Of a DNA stretch of 7,323 nucleotides, positions 1-5,186 are shown in pieces. The DNA comes from Fimbriimonadaceae bacterium (GTDB lineage: Bacteria > Armatimonadota > Fimbriimonadia > Fimbriimonadales > Fimbriimonadaceae). The stretch is taken from contig CANFJD010000142.1 of the NCBI GenBank assembly GCA_947447315.1, forward strand, positions 1 to 7,323, given 5' to 3'. Position 1 is the stretch's first letter. Each line of letters begins with the position of its first letter. The notes below the pieces were generated by a model, which saw only the letters and a list, made by a program, of their open reading frames with translations, ran no database searches and was not told the origin of the DNA. A program made the translations under genes and the position numbers.

Positions 1-303
1 TACGGGGGGCGGGCGGAGATTGTCGATGCCATCAAGAAAATGGTCGGCACCGGCACCCCCGCGGAGGAGATTACGGAGGAAACCGTTCGTGAAAATCTCT
101 ACAATCCTTCGCACCCTGACCCAGACTTGATGATTCGTACGGCTGGCGAGATGCGATGGAGCAACTTCCTTATCTGGCAGGCTGCTTATACGGAGCTATT
201 CGTTACAGACGTTTCTTGGCCAGATTTTAAGCCCGAGCATCTGATGCGCGGCATCGCCACCTTTCAGCGTCGGACGCGAAAATTTGGCGCAGTAGTTGAG
301 TAG
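1..303 (+). CDS. uppS: Undecaprenyl (isoprenyl) diphosphate synthase, C-terminal part
   Basis: This is the last 100 residues of a cis-prenyltransferase, open at the left edge in frame 1, so the start lies outside the window. The family condenses isopentenyl diphosphate onto farnesyl diphosphate to make the C55 lipid carrier for peptidoglycan and other envelope glycans, on the cytoplasmic side of the membrane. Visible signatures are the opening YGGRAEIVDA (family NYGGR...I), then HPDPDLMIRTAGE, MRWSNFLIWQ and the ELFVTDVSWPDF block. The two Arg and the Ser of the RTxGExRxSNF stretch bind the diphosphate of the substrate in known family members. Alanine replaces the usual first glycine of RTGGE. 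The protein ends with the normal FxRRxRKFG tail. Full-length members have about 230-260 residues. The stop is 3 bases from the stop of the convergent DUF423 gene. Identification rests on remembered family motifs and is secure. Confidence 0.95.
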   Translation, partial: YGGRAEIVDAIKKMVGTGTPAEEITEETVRENLYNPSHPDPDLMIRTAGEMRWSNFLIWQAAYTELFVTDVSWPDFKPEHLMRGIATFQRRTRKFGAVVE

Positions 304-306
304 ACG

Positions 307-675
307 TCAGACTTTCCGCGCCGCTAAAATCAGCAAGCCCCATCCTAAAATCATGCCTACACCACCGAGTGGGGTGACGGCCCCTAGGATTGGAATCCGG
401 GATAACGCTAACGCGTACAGTGAACCGGAGAAAATCACGATTCCGGCGGTCAGGCACATCCCTGCTTGAACCAGTAGTTTTGGTCCTCCGGTTTGTAGCC
501 AGACGCCAATCCCCACCAGAAGAACCGCGTGCACCAGCTGATAGTGCGACGCCGTCTGCCACTGGGCCATCCCTTTCTCAGTTAATCGACCCTCTAGGGC
601 GTGGCGACCGAAAGCCCCGAGGACTACGCCAAGAAGTCCAAGAAGTGCACCCAAGGAGATGTATGGTTTCCCCAT
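307..675 (-). CDS. DUF423 family small integral membrane protein
   Basis: A 122-residue, very hydrophobic protein with four predicted membrane helices at about residues 5-25, 44-61, 68-91 and 98-119. It carries the DUF423 (YgdD-like) hallmarks: LGAFGRHAL near the end of helix 1, then WQTASHYQLVHA before helix 2, FSGSLYAL in helix 3, and TPLGGVGMILGW in helix 4. Length matches the family (about 115-130 residues). The family is widespread in bacteria and has no established biochemical function; location in the cytoplasmic membrane is inferred. The ATG has no Shine-Dalgarno sequence. It is the last gene of the minus-strand block, 48 bases after the STN-like gene, and ends 3 bases from the uppS stop. 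No clear hairpin terminator lies between the two convergent stops. Confidence 0.9.
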   Translation of the reverse strand: MGKPYISLGALLGLLGVVLGAFGRHALEGRLTEKGMAQWQTASHYQLVHAVLLVGIGVWLQTGGPKLLVQAGMCLTAGIVIFSGSLYALALSRIPILGAVTPLGGVGMILGWGLLILAARKV

Positions 676-723
676 GAATACAGTGAACCAGACAAAGTGG
701 CCCGGCGAGCCGTCTCTGGGTGA

Positions 724-1608
724 TTAGCCCTTAATCTTGATGCTGTTGATAATCAACCAGCCACCGGTCGTCACCTTCGGCACTAGAGATTTTTGATATT
801 TAGACAGCTCCGAGTACTTAAGGTATCCGCGGGACTTCAAGGTCATGTGCTGAGAGGCCGATAACTTGAGATGGCCGGCTGCGCCATCCAGGCTGTCCAA
901 TGCCGCTTCACTATCTAAGGCCGATAACTTGCGATCCATTATCATAACCGACACCTCTTTGCTGCTTTTCTGACCGCCAGGGTTCAGGATCGCATCGCGC
1001 TTGACAACTTCCCGATATGGGGCCACTGCCTTGAGTGGCTGGTCACTGGCTTTCACCCATTCCATCGCAGCCGGTGCGCTCGCGCTAAAGCCGCCGCCCC
1101 CGAATCCGCCACCGAACGGCATAGGTGCCGGTAGCTTGTTCCAAACCCAGATGCCACCTCGGTTATTGAACGATCCTCCCATTGCCTCTCCCAAAGTGGT
1201 CATGGCGAAGGATTCGGGCTTATCGTCGATATCTATCACCACCCCGCCTTCCGGAAAGGTCGAAAGGTTAATCATGATTTGAATCCCTTGTTGCTGTAAC
1301 TGCGAAATCAGGTCTGAAGTGTGTTCTGAGTAGACGTGCAGAGTTACTTTCTTTTCCTTCAACAGCACTGGGATCGCCACCTCATATGCAATGGGTGGAG
1401 CACTCTTGACAGCGGTAGTTGCCGGCGAGCCTCCTGAAACTTGCGCCGTCGGAAGCGGACGGTCCGGAATAATCTCTAAGGGCAACATGATCCTCGGAGC
1501 CGCGACGAACTTGTCCATGCGACCGTCCTGTGCGAGTACCCGCAAAGACACGGCTGGGTTAGGAAGACCCAGACTGGCGGCAAGGGCGACGGCGGGGATA
1601 AGCATCAT
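724..1608 (-). CDS. Secreted protein with STN-like (secretin/TonB short N-terminal) domain, function unknown
   Basis: A 294-residue protein I do not recognise as a named family. Residues 1-21 form a hydrophobic export signal, but without the usual positive n-region. Residues 22-85 are a Pro/Ala-rich, probably disordered stretch. About residues 87-156 (KKVTLHVYSEHTSDLISQLQ to GGIWVWN) show the strand-helix-strand-strand-helix-strand rhythm of STN domains, which occur at the N-terminus of secretins and TonB-dependent receptors. A Gly-rich linker (166-173) follows. The C-terminal third contains SASQHMTLKSRGYLKYSEL, which looks like a short peptide-binding or packing module. No secretin or receptor domain follows, so this is a stand-alone periplasmic or surface protein by inference. 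AGGAAG lies 9 bases before the ATG, the only good ribosome-binding site seen in the window. An in-frame TAA ten codons upstream, with no ATG, GTG or TTG between, fixes the start to this ATG or the next codon, also ATG. Confidence 0.75.
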   Translation of the reverse strand: MMLIPAVALAASLGLPNPAVSLRVLAQDGRMDKFVAAPRIMLPLEIIPDRPLPTAQVSGGSPATTAVKSAPPIAYEVAIPVLLKEKKVTLHVYSEHTSDLISQLQQQGIQIMINLSTFPEGGVVIDIDDKPESFAMTTLGEAMGGSFNNRGGIWVWNKLPAPMPFGGGFGGGGFSASAPAAMEWVKASDQPLKAVAPYREVVKRDAILNPGGQKSSKEVSVMIMDRKLSALDSEAALDSLDGAAGHLKLSASQHMTLKSRGYLKYSELSKYQKSLVPKVTTGGWLIINSIKIKG

Positions 1609-1703
1609 ATTTGTGTTCTTCCTGATATCAAAACGGCGTTATCGTGGATAGTACAGCCTTTTTTATCAAAATGGAAGCACTAAATGGGACTCTCGGCGGT
1701 AAA

Positions 1704-2054
1704 TTACGCCCCGGTTGCGGAAAAGTCTTCGTGCTCATCTTCCGTACGAATGCCAACGTGTGCCTTCATGGTGCTGAAAACGCCTTGCTCAATGCGACGC
1801 CGTTTGCGTGACTCCATCGCGCGCATGGCCGCACGCAAAGCTCTCATGGCCTCTTCATTTTCTTCGCAGGCTAAAGAACCGGTTTGATAGCGGCGGATTC
1901 TTTCAAGGGCAACGGCAATCACGTCCTCGACTCGGCAGCCATTAACGCCTGTCGTTTGCGGTAACCCTTTCTGAAATACCACCCGGATGAAATCACCATG
2001 TTCCACTACTTCTCCTTGGACCTGATCGACTGCGGGGGCCTGCATAATGATCAT
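1704..2054 (-). CDS. Small Acb2/Tad1-hairpin-like protein
   Basis: A 116-residue, cytosolic-looking protein. Its pattern matches, from memory, a small family common in phages and prophages and linked to the Acb2/Tad1 hairpin fold: FQKG (27-30), GVNG followed by CRVEDVIAVALERIRRYQ (36-57), an ACEEN segment (62-66), then a helix ending in an Arg-rich run and GV (about 67-92). Characterised Acb2 and Tad1 proteins sequester cyclic-nucleotide immune signals (CBASS and Thoeris). Whether this protein binds any nucleotide is unknown. Typical relatives have Thr-Lys-Leu-Glu-Glu-Ala and a Trp in the second helix, and GVEGT at its end; here these are RALRAAM, Ala and GVFST, so it is divergent. The tail (about 93-116) is acidic and probably disordered. 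It starts 29 bases after the PAP2 stop with no Shine-Dalgarno sequence. Met4 (2045) is an alternative start, preceded at 7 bases by TAATAT, which could be a -10 box for a leaderless mRNA. The gene is real; its family is moderately sure. Confidence 0.7.
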   Translation of the reverse strand: MIIMQAPAVDQVQGEVVEHGDFIRVVFQKGLPQTTGVNGCRVEDVIAVALERIRRYQTGSLACEENEEAMRALRAAMRAMESRKRRRIEQGVFSTMKAHVGIRTEDEHEDFSATGA

Positions 2055-2083
2055 ATTACGCGTTTAGACGGGTTGAAGGTTCA

Positions 2084-2632
2084 TTAAAATTTGGATGAAA
2101 GAAGCAGCCCGGTTCCATTCTCGGAAACCAAGGGTGCGAGTACCCATCCGTGAGTCGATCGGAGGTTCAATTCCGCCACGGCCACGCCGAGCGCAGCCCC
2201 GACGAGAACGTCCTTTTCGTGATGCTTCTGCAACTGTAAACGGCTCAGAGAACAGAATGTCGCCGCTCCGTACCAGAGAAGAGCTTGTTTCGGACGCCAA
2301 TGGGCATTCATGTGCGCGACGGCAAAAGTAAGCGCCGCCGTGCCACTGGGAAAGCTCTCGCGGTCGGAGTCGTCGGGTCGGGTTTCTGGAAACGCCCGCT
2401 TTAGCGCGTAAGTGAGTCCGGCCGTTCCAATTGAGACTTCCGCCACCCTTAACGCGTGGGTCTTTCCGTCTTCCTTGTCGAAGAGTAACGGCGCAATGAG
2501 GCCGAATCCGACTGTTCCGGCGTATCCCTGATTGCTCCACCATTCGGCCTGCGAGTTGCTGAGATGGTACTGGGCGGAGGCAAAAGCGGCAACGGATGAC
2601 AGCAATAAGAAAAGCCCAGCGCGAAAGTTCAC
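2084..2632 (-). CDS. PAP2-type membrane phosphatase homologue with altered PSGH motif
   Basis: A 182-residue protein with a signal peptide or first helix (MNFRAGLFLLL to about Ala20) and further hydrophobic segments near 37-51, 62-76, 99-108, 117-130 and 143-156. The three PAP2 motifs are in order: K78-x6-R85-P86 (KRAFPETRP), SFPSGT at 93-98, and S130-R131-x5-H137-x3-D141 (SRLQLQKHHEKD). PAP2 enzymes dephosphorylate lipid phosphates such as phosphatidic acid or undecaprenyl diphosphate at the outer face of the membrane; His137 would be the nucleophile. The second motif normally reads PSGH, and its His, the general acid, is Thr98 here. The protein ends in a short hydrophobic strand with a terminal Phe. 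The start is GTG; the in-frame TAA nine codons upstream leaves only a CTG as an alternative. No Shine-Dalgarno sequence is seen, and the GTG sits in a terminator hairpin. PAP2 membership is secure; substrate and activity are not. Confidence 0.88.
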   Translation of the reverse strand: MNFRAGLFLLLSSVAAFASAQYHLSNSQAEWWSNQGYAGTVGFGLIAPLLFDKEDGKTHALRVAEVSIGTAGLTYALKRAFPETRPDDSDRESFPSGTAALTFAVAHMNAHWRPKQALLWYGAATFCSLSRLQLQKHHEKDVLVGAALGVAVAELNLRSTHGWVLAPLVSENGTGLLLSSKF

Positions 2633-2639
2633 GCTGGGC
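2604..2639 (-). terminator. Intrinsic terminator of the TlpA-like gene, overlapping the next start codon
   Basis: On the minus strand a perfect 8-bp stem, GCCCAGCG and CGCTGGGC (2639-2632 and 2621-2614), with a 10-base loop is followed by TTTTCTTATT. It begins 30 bases after the stop codon of the TlpA-like gene, a standard terminator layout. The GTG start of the PAP2 gene (2632-2630) lies at the junction of the 5' arm and the loop, and its first codons form the loop, the 3' arm and the U-tract. Confidence 0.7.
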
Positions 2640-2640
2640 A

Positions 2641-2657
2641 GTCTACTAGTCGTAGAC
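2641..2657. repeat. Short inverted repeat between the TlpA-like and PAP2 genes
   Basis: GTCTAC and GTAGAC flank a 5-base spacer: a 6-bp stem directly beside the 8-bp terminator stem. It lies in the leader-side RNA ahead of the PAP2 start. It may add to termination or bind a regulator, or may be chance. Confidence 0.4.
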
Positions 2658-2669
2658 GTTTAGAGGCGA

Positions 2670-3767
2670 TCAGACTTTCTTTTTCGACTTAAGGGAGGCG
2701 AGCCGATCGGCGATTTCCTTCTTCATCTGGTCTGGATACTTTGCACCGGCTGCATTTACCAAGGCCACGGCTTTCTCCGAGGCGGCAATAGCCTCGTCCA
2801 GCTGTCCGTTTTTGGAGAGGGCGACCGCGTAGGTGTCCAAGACTTCCGGCATCTTATCACCGCCTGCATCAACCGCCTTTCGGGCGAGGTCAGCGGCGAG
2901 AGCAAAATCCGGCGACTTCATTTTGCTGGCGTCATCTACGATAAACCAAGCTATCTGGTTGAGAGCCATCGGATCCTTTGCCAATGAGCCATTGCTATAT
3001 TCCTTAGCCAGCTTTTGACCGGTTGCTTCGTCCACGGCAAGGGCGCCCATTACGATGGAAACATCCACGGTTGAGGCATAGGCCGCATTGATCTTCTTGA
3101 TCTCGTTACCCTTAGCGACGGCGGAATCCCAATCCTTTGCGCGAACGGCTAGTTGGAGGTCCTTAAAGTTCTGCTGAAGCTTGGCTTCGTTCTCCTTTTC
3201 GGTGGAGCGGGCCAAAGCAAAGGCGTTTTTGTCCCACTTCTTGTCCAGAACCTTTTGGAGGGTGGTATCAAGGTCGCCCATCGGGTGGCCAATCCAAGCC
3301 ACATCGCCATCTTGGTCGATAATGAATGCGGCGGGGATACCGTTTTCACCTGCTGCCTGCATCCAATTCTTGGCCATGAACTTGTCGGTGCCATCAACGG
3401 CAACGTTGTAGTTCATCTTCGGGCCCATGGTCTTTACGAACTCATCAACCTTGGCGAAATATGAAGAATCGGTCGGGTTTTCTTGCCGTTCCCAGACACT
3501 TACGCCGGTGAAATCCACCTTTCCCTTGTACTTAGCCGCGAGTTCCGTGAGGTGAGGGATGCTCTGCTTACAGGGTCCACACCAGGTGGCCCAGAACTCC
3601 ACCACATAAACGTTGCCCTTTTTGAAGGATTTGATTTCCTTGCCTTTCACCCACTTGGCGACTTTTAAATCGGGGGCCTTGGTCCCGACATCTAGCTTTG
3701 CGACCGCAAAGGCCGCGGCCGCGGCGAGCAGACCCGCGACTGCAGTAAGAGCACGTAGCGTCTTCAT
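2670..3767 (-). CDS. Secreted TlpA-like thiol-disulfide oxidoreductase with helical C-terminal domain
   Basis: A 365-residue exported protein. Residues 1-23 are a classical signal peptide (MKTLRA plus an Ala-rich core). Residues 25-175 form a TlpA/AhpC-TSA type thioredoxin domain: GTKAPDLKV, then EFWATWCGPCKQ with active-site Cys63 and Cys66, cis-proline in GIPAAF (Pro145), and the following strand AAFIIDQDGDVAWIG. Such domains reduce or exchange disulfides outside the cytoplasm, for example during cytochrome c or copper-centre maturation; the partner here is unknown. Residues 185-365 are all-helical, with TPR-like signatures (LQLAVRAKDWDSAVAKGNEI near 204-223; LDTYAVALSKNGQLDEAIAA near 310-329) and a Lys-rich end. 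Such tails are common in redoxins with no assigned partner. TAAACT lies 6 bases before the ATG and no Shine-Dalgarno sequence is present, so the mRNA may be leaderless. It is divergent from the MFS gene and is followed by a hairpin terminator. Confidence 0.93.
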   Translation of the reverse strand: MKTLRALTAVAGLLAAAAAFAVAKLDVGTKAPDLKVAKWVKGKEIKSFKKGNVYVVEFWATWCGPCKQSIPHLTELAAKYKGKVDFTGVSVWERQENPTDSSYFAKVDEFVKTMGPKMNYNVAVDGTDKFMAKNWMQAAGENGIPAAFIIDQDGDVAWIGHPMGDLDTTLQKVLDKKWDKNAFALARSTEKENEAKLQQNFKDLQLAVRAKDWDSAVAKGNEIKKINAAYASTVDVSIVMGALAVDEATGQKLAKEYSNGSLAKDPMALNQIAWFIVDDASKMKSPDFALAADLARKAVDAGGDKMPEVLDTYAVALSKNGQLDEAIAASEKAVALVNAAGAKYPDQMKKEIADRLASLKSKKKV

Positions 3768-3773
3768 TGCGCC

Positions 3774-3779
3774 AGTTTA
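3774..3779 (-). promoter_or_regulatory. Possible -10 box of the TlpA-like gene
   Basis: On the minus strand TAAACT (4 of 6 with TATAAT) ends 6 bases before the ATG of the TlpA-like gene, which would put the transcript start at or next to the start codon. At 17 bases spacing the -35 region reads TATGCA, a poor match. The only support is the position and the lack of a Shine-Dalgarno sequence. Confidence 0.3.
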
Positions 3780-3811
3780 CGCTCAAATTGCGGCCCTGCA
3801 TAGTCGTTCAC

Positions 3812-3840
3812 TTGACGCACTGGGTACGGTTGCCTATAGT
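3812..3840 (+). promoter_or_regulatory. Sigma-70 type promoter of the MFS gene, predicted leaderless
   Basis: TTGACG (3812-3817, 5 of 6 with consensus), a 17-base spacer and TATAGT (3835-3840, 5 of 6) form a near-ideal housekeeping promoter. The -10 box ends 8 bases before the ATG at 3849, so transcription should start at or within about 2 bases of the start codon. No Shine-Dalgarno sequence could lie in the mRNA. Confidence 0.75.
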
Positions 3841-3848
3841 AGTACGCC

Positions 3849-5186
3849 ATGGCCATAAACGAAACATCTTCCCGCACCGGCTTTTGGGGGCTCAACGGAT
3901 ACCAATGGTTGGTGCTCTTGGCCGCTTGGCTCGGCTGGGGATTTGATGTTTTCGACGGCCTCCTTTTCAATTACGTAGCGCCTTCTTGCATTCCCACTTT
4001 GCTGAATCTGCCGCTCGGAAGTCCGGAAGCAAAGTCGGCTACCCTTCAATGGACGGGAATCATGACCTGCGTACTGCTGGTCGGATGGGCGACGGGCGGG
4101 ATTATCTTTGGTCGAATCGCGGACCGTATCGGTAGAACTAAGACGCTCCTTCTGACGATTGGCTTGTTTGCGGTGGGGACGGCACTCTGTGCCATGGCTC
4201 CCAACGTGTGGGTTCTCCTCCTTTGCCGCATCATTGCTAGCCTTGGTATCGGCGGGGAATGGGCCGCGGGGGCGGCGATGGTGGCAGAGGTCGTGCCGGA
4301 AAAGAAGCGGGTGGCGGCAGGAGCGCTGCTGTACACCAGTGCACCCGCGGGCTTGTTTTTGGCGACCTACGTGACATTTATGATTCAGGGCGTCGCTTTC
4401 CCAGGAAATCCAGAGTCGTCATGGCGATTGGTTTTTCTGTTTGGCCTGATTCCTGCGGCAGTCGCATTCGGGCTGCGGTTTGTCATTAAGGAATCGGAGG
4501 ACTTTGAGAAGTCCGAGGCCGGATCCTTACGGGAGTTGTTTTCATTCCGTTACATGCATTCAACGGTTTCCGGGTTTGGAATGGCTCTGGTTGCTCTCAT
4601 CGCCTGGTGGTCTTGTAATGCGTTCATCCCGGTGATTGCGTCGGGGCTTGCGGCAACCGAGGCGGCTGCCCGCGGTCTGGACAAAATGGCAACTCAGCAT
4701 TTGTTGGAGGCGTGGAAGCAAACGGCAACGAACAACTTCAATGTCGGTGGACTTCTAGGAACGTTGCTCACAATTCCGGTGGCGAAGCGACTGGGACGGC
4801 GATCGATGTTTGCGATCTACTTTCTCGCCTCGGCGATGGCCCTCGTTGGCACTTTTGCGTTTCCCTGGAGTGGTGAGCATCGACTGAGTGGATACTTCTT
4901 CATCGGGCTAGCGGTGTTTGGCGTCTTCGGTAGCTTCACGTATTATCTTCCTGAGCTTTTTCCCACTCGTCTGCGAGCGACAGGGGCCGGGTTCTGCTAC
5001 AACAGCGGACGGTATATCGCCGCGGCGGGACCATTCTTGGTGGGAACGATTGCATCCCGCGGAGTGGATGGGACAGCTACGGCGATACAAGTGCTCGCGT
5101 GGTTAGCAATCATCCCCATTTTGGGGATGATTGGGAGTCGATTTATTGTGGAGACTCGGGACCGTCCGATCGACGCGCTTAGCTAA
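3849..5186 (+). CDS. Major facilitator superfamily transporter (metabolite:H+ symporter type)
   Basis: A 445-residue protein with the 12-helix MFS layout. After helix 1 (GYQWLVLLAAWLGWGFDVFDG, 18-37, with acidic Asp33 and Asp36) come the loop 2-3 signature GRIADRIGRTKTL (88-100), the helix 4-5 stretch RIIASLGIGGEWAAGAAM (127-144), a central cytoplasmic loop (about 213-236) with the second-half signature RLGRRSM (314-320), and ELFPTRLRATGAGF (369-382). The last two are typical of the sugar/aromatic-acid/sialate symporter branch. The substrate cannot be read from sequence; an organic acid or sugar acid is a guess, and no catabolic neighbour helps. An in-frame TAG at 3840-3842 makes the ATG at 3849 the only plausible start. 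A strong promoter sits immediately upstream and the gene is divergent from the TlpA-like gene. Its 3' end overlaps mutY by 8 bases tail to tail, and a strong hairpin lies just inside its 3' end. Confidence 0.93.
   Translation: MAINETSSRTGFWGLNGYQWLVLLAAWLGWGFDVFDGLLFNYVAPSCIPTLLNLPLGSPEAKSATLQWTGIMTCVLLVGWATGGIIFGRIADRIGRTKTLLLTIGLFAVGTALCAMAPNVWVLLLCRIIASLGIGGEWAAGAAMVAEVVPEKKRVAAGALLYTSAPAGLFLATYVTFMIQGVAFPGNPESSWRLVFLFGLIPAAVAFGLRFVIKESEDFEKSEAGSLRELFSFRYMHSTVSGFGMALVALIAWWSCNAFIPVIASGLAATEAAARGLDKMATQHLLEAWKQTATNNFNVGGLLGTLLTIPVAKRLGRRSMFAIYFLASAMALVGTFAFPWSGEHRLSGYFFIGLAVFGVFGSFTYYLPELFPTRLRATGAGFCYNSGRYIAAAGPFLVGTIASRGVDGTATAIQVLAWLAIIPILGMIGSRFIVETRDRPIDALS
5107..5133. repeat. Perfect 12-bp inverted repeat inside the 3' end of the MFS gene
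   Basis: CAATCATCCCCA, three T, then TGGGGATGATTG form a perfect 12-bp hairpin with a 3-base loop. It encodes part of the last MFS helix (AIIPILGMIG). It lies 51 bases before the MFS stop and 45 bases beyond the mutY stop on the other strand, so RNA from either strand can fold. No T-run follows on either strand, so it is not a standard intrinsic terminator, but it could stop, pause or protect the 3' ends of the two convergent transcripts. Confidence 0.6.

Noticed and set aside
286..322. GGCGC...GCGCC inverted repeat at the uppS/DUF423 junction as a bidirectional terminator
   Set aside because: The stem is only 5 bp with a 27-base loop and no T-run, well within chance.
1606..1641. Upstream extension of the STN-like protein to give its signal peptide a positive n-region
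   Set aside because: The in-frame codons upstream would add Arg and Lys residues, but no ATG, GTG or TTG occurs before the in-frame TAA, and AGGAAG is well placed for the ATG.
1609..1703. Promoter or terminator in the gap before the STN-like gene (TTGATA and TACTAT on the minus strand)
   Set aside because: TTGATA is a fair -35, but TACTAT is only 10 bases away and the hexamer at 17 bases (CACGAT) is poor. No hairpin was found. A promoter is likely here but cannot be placed.
2064..2543. A long minus-strand open frame of 159 codons overlapping the PAP2 gene
   Set aside because: Its translation is Arg/Gly-rich and low in hydrophobic order, while the overlapping frame carries all PAP2 motifs and a signal peptide.
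1704..3767. An integrated prophage or defence island around the Acb2-like gene
   Set aside because: No integrase, phage structural gene, CBASS or Thoeris gene, attachment repeat or clear composition shift is visible; neighbours are ordinary envelope proteins.
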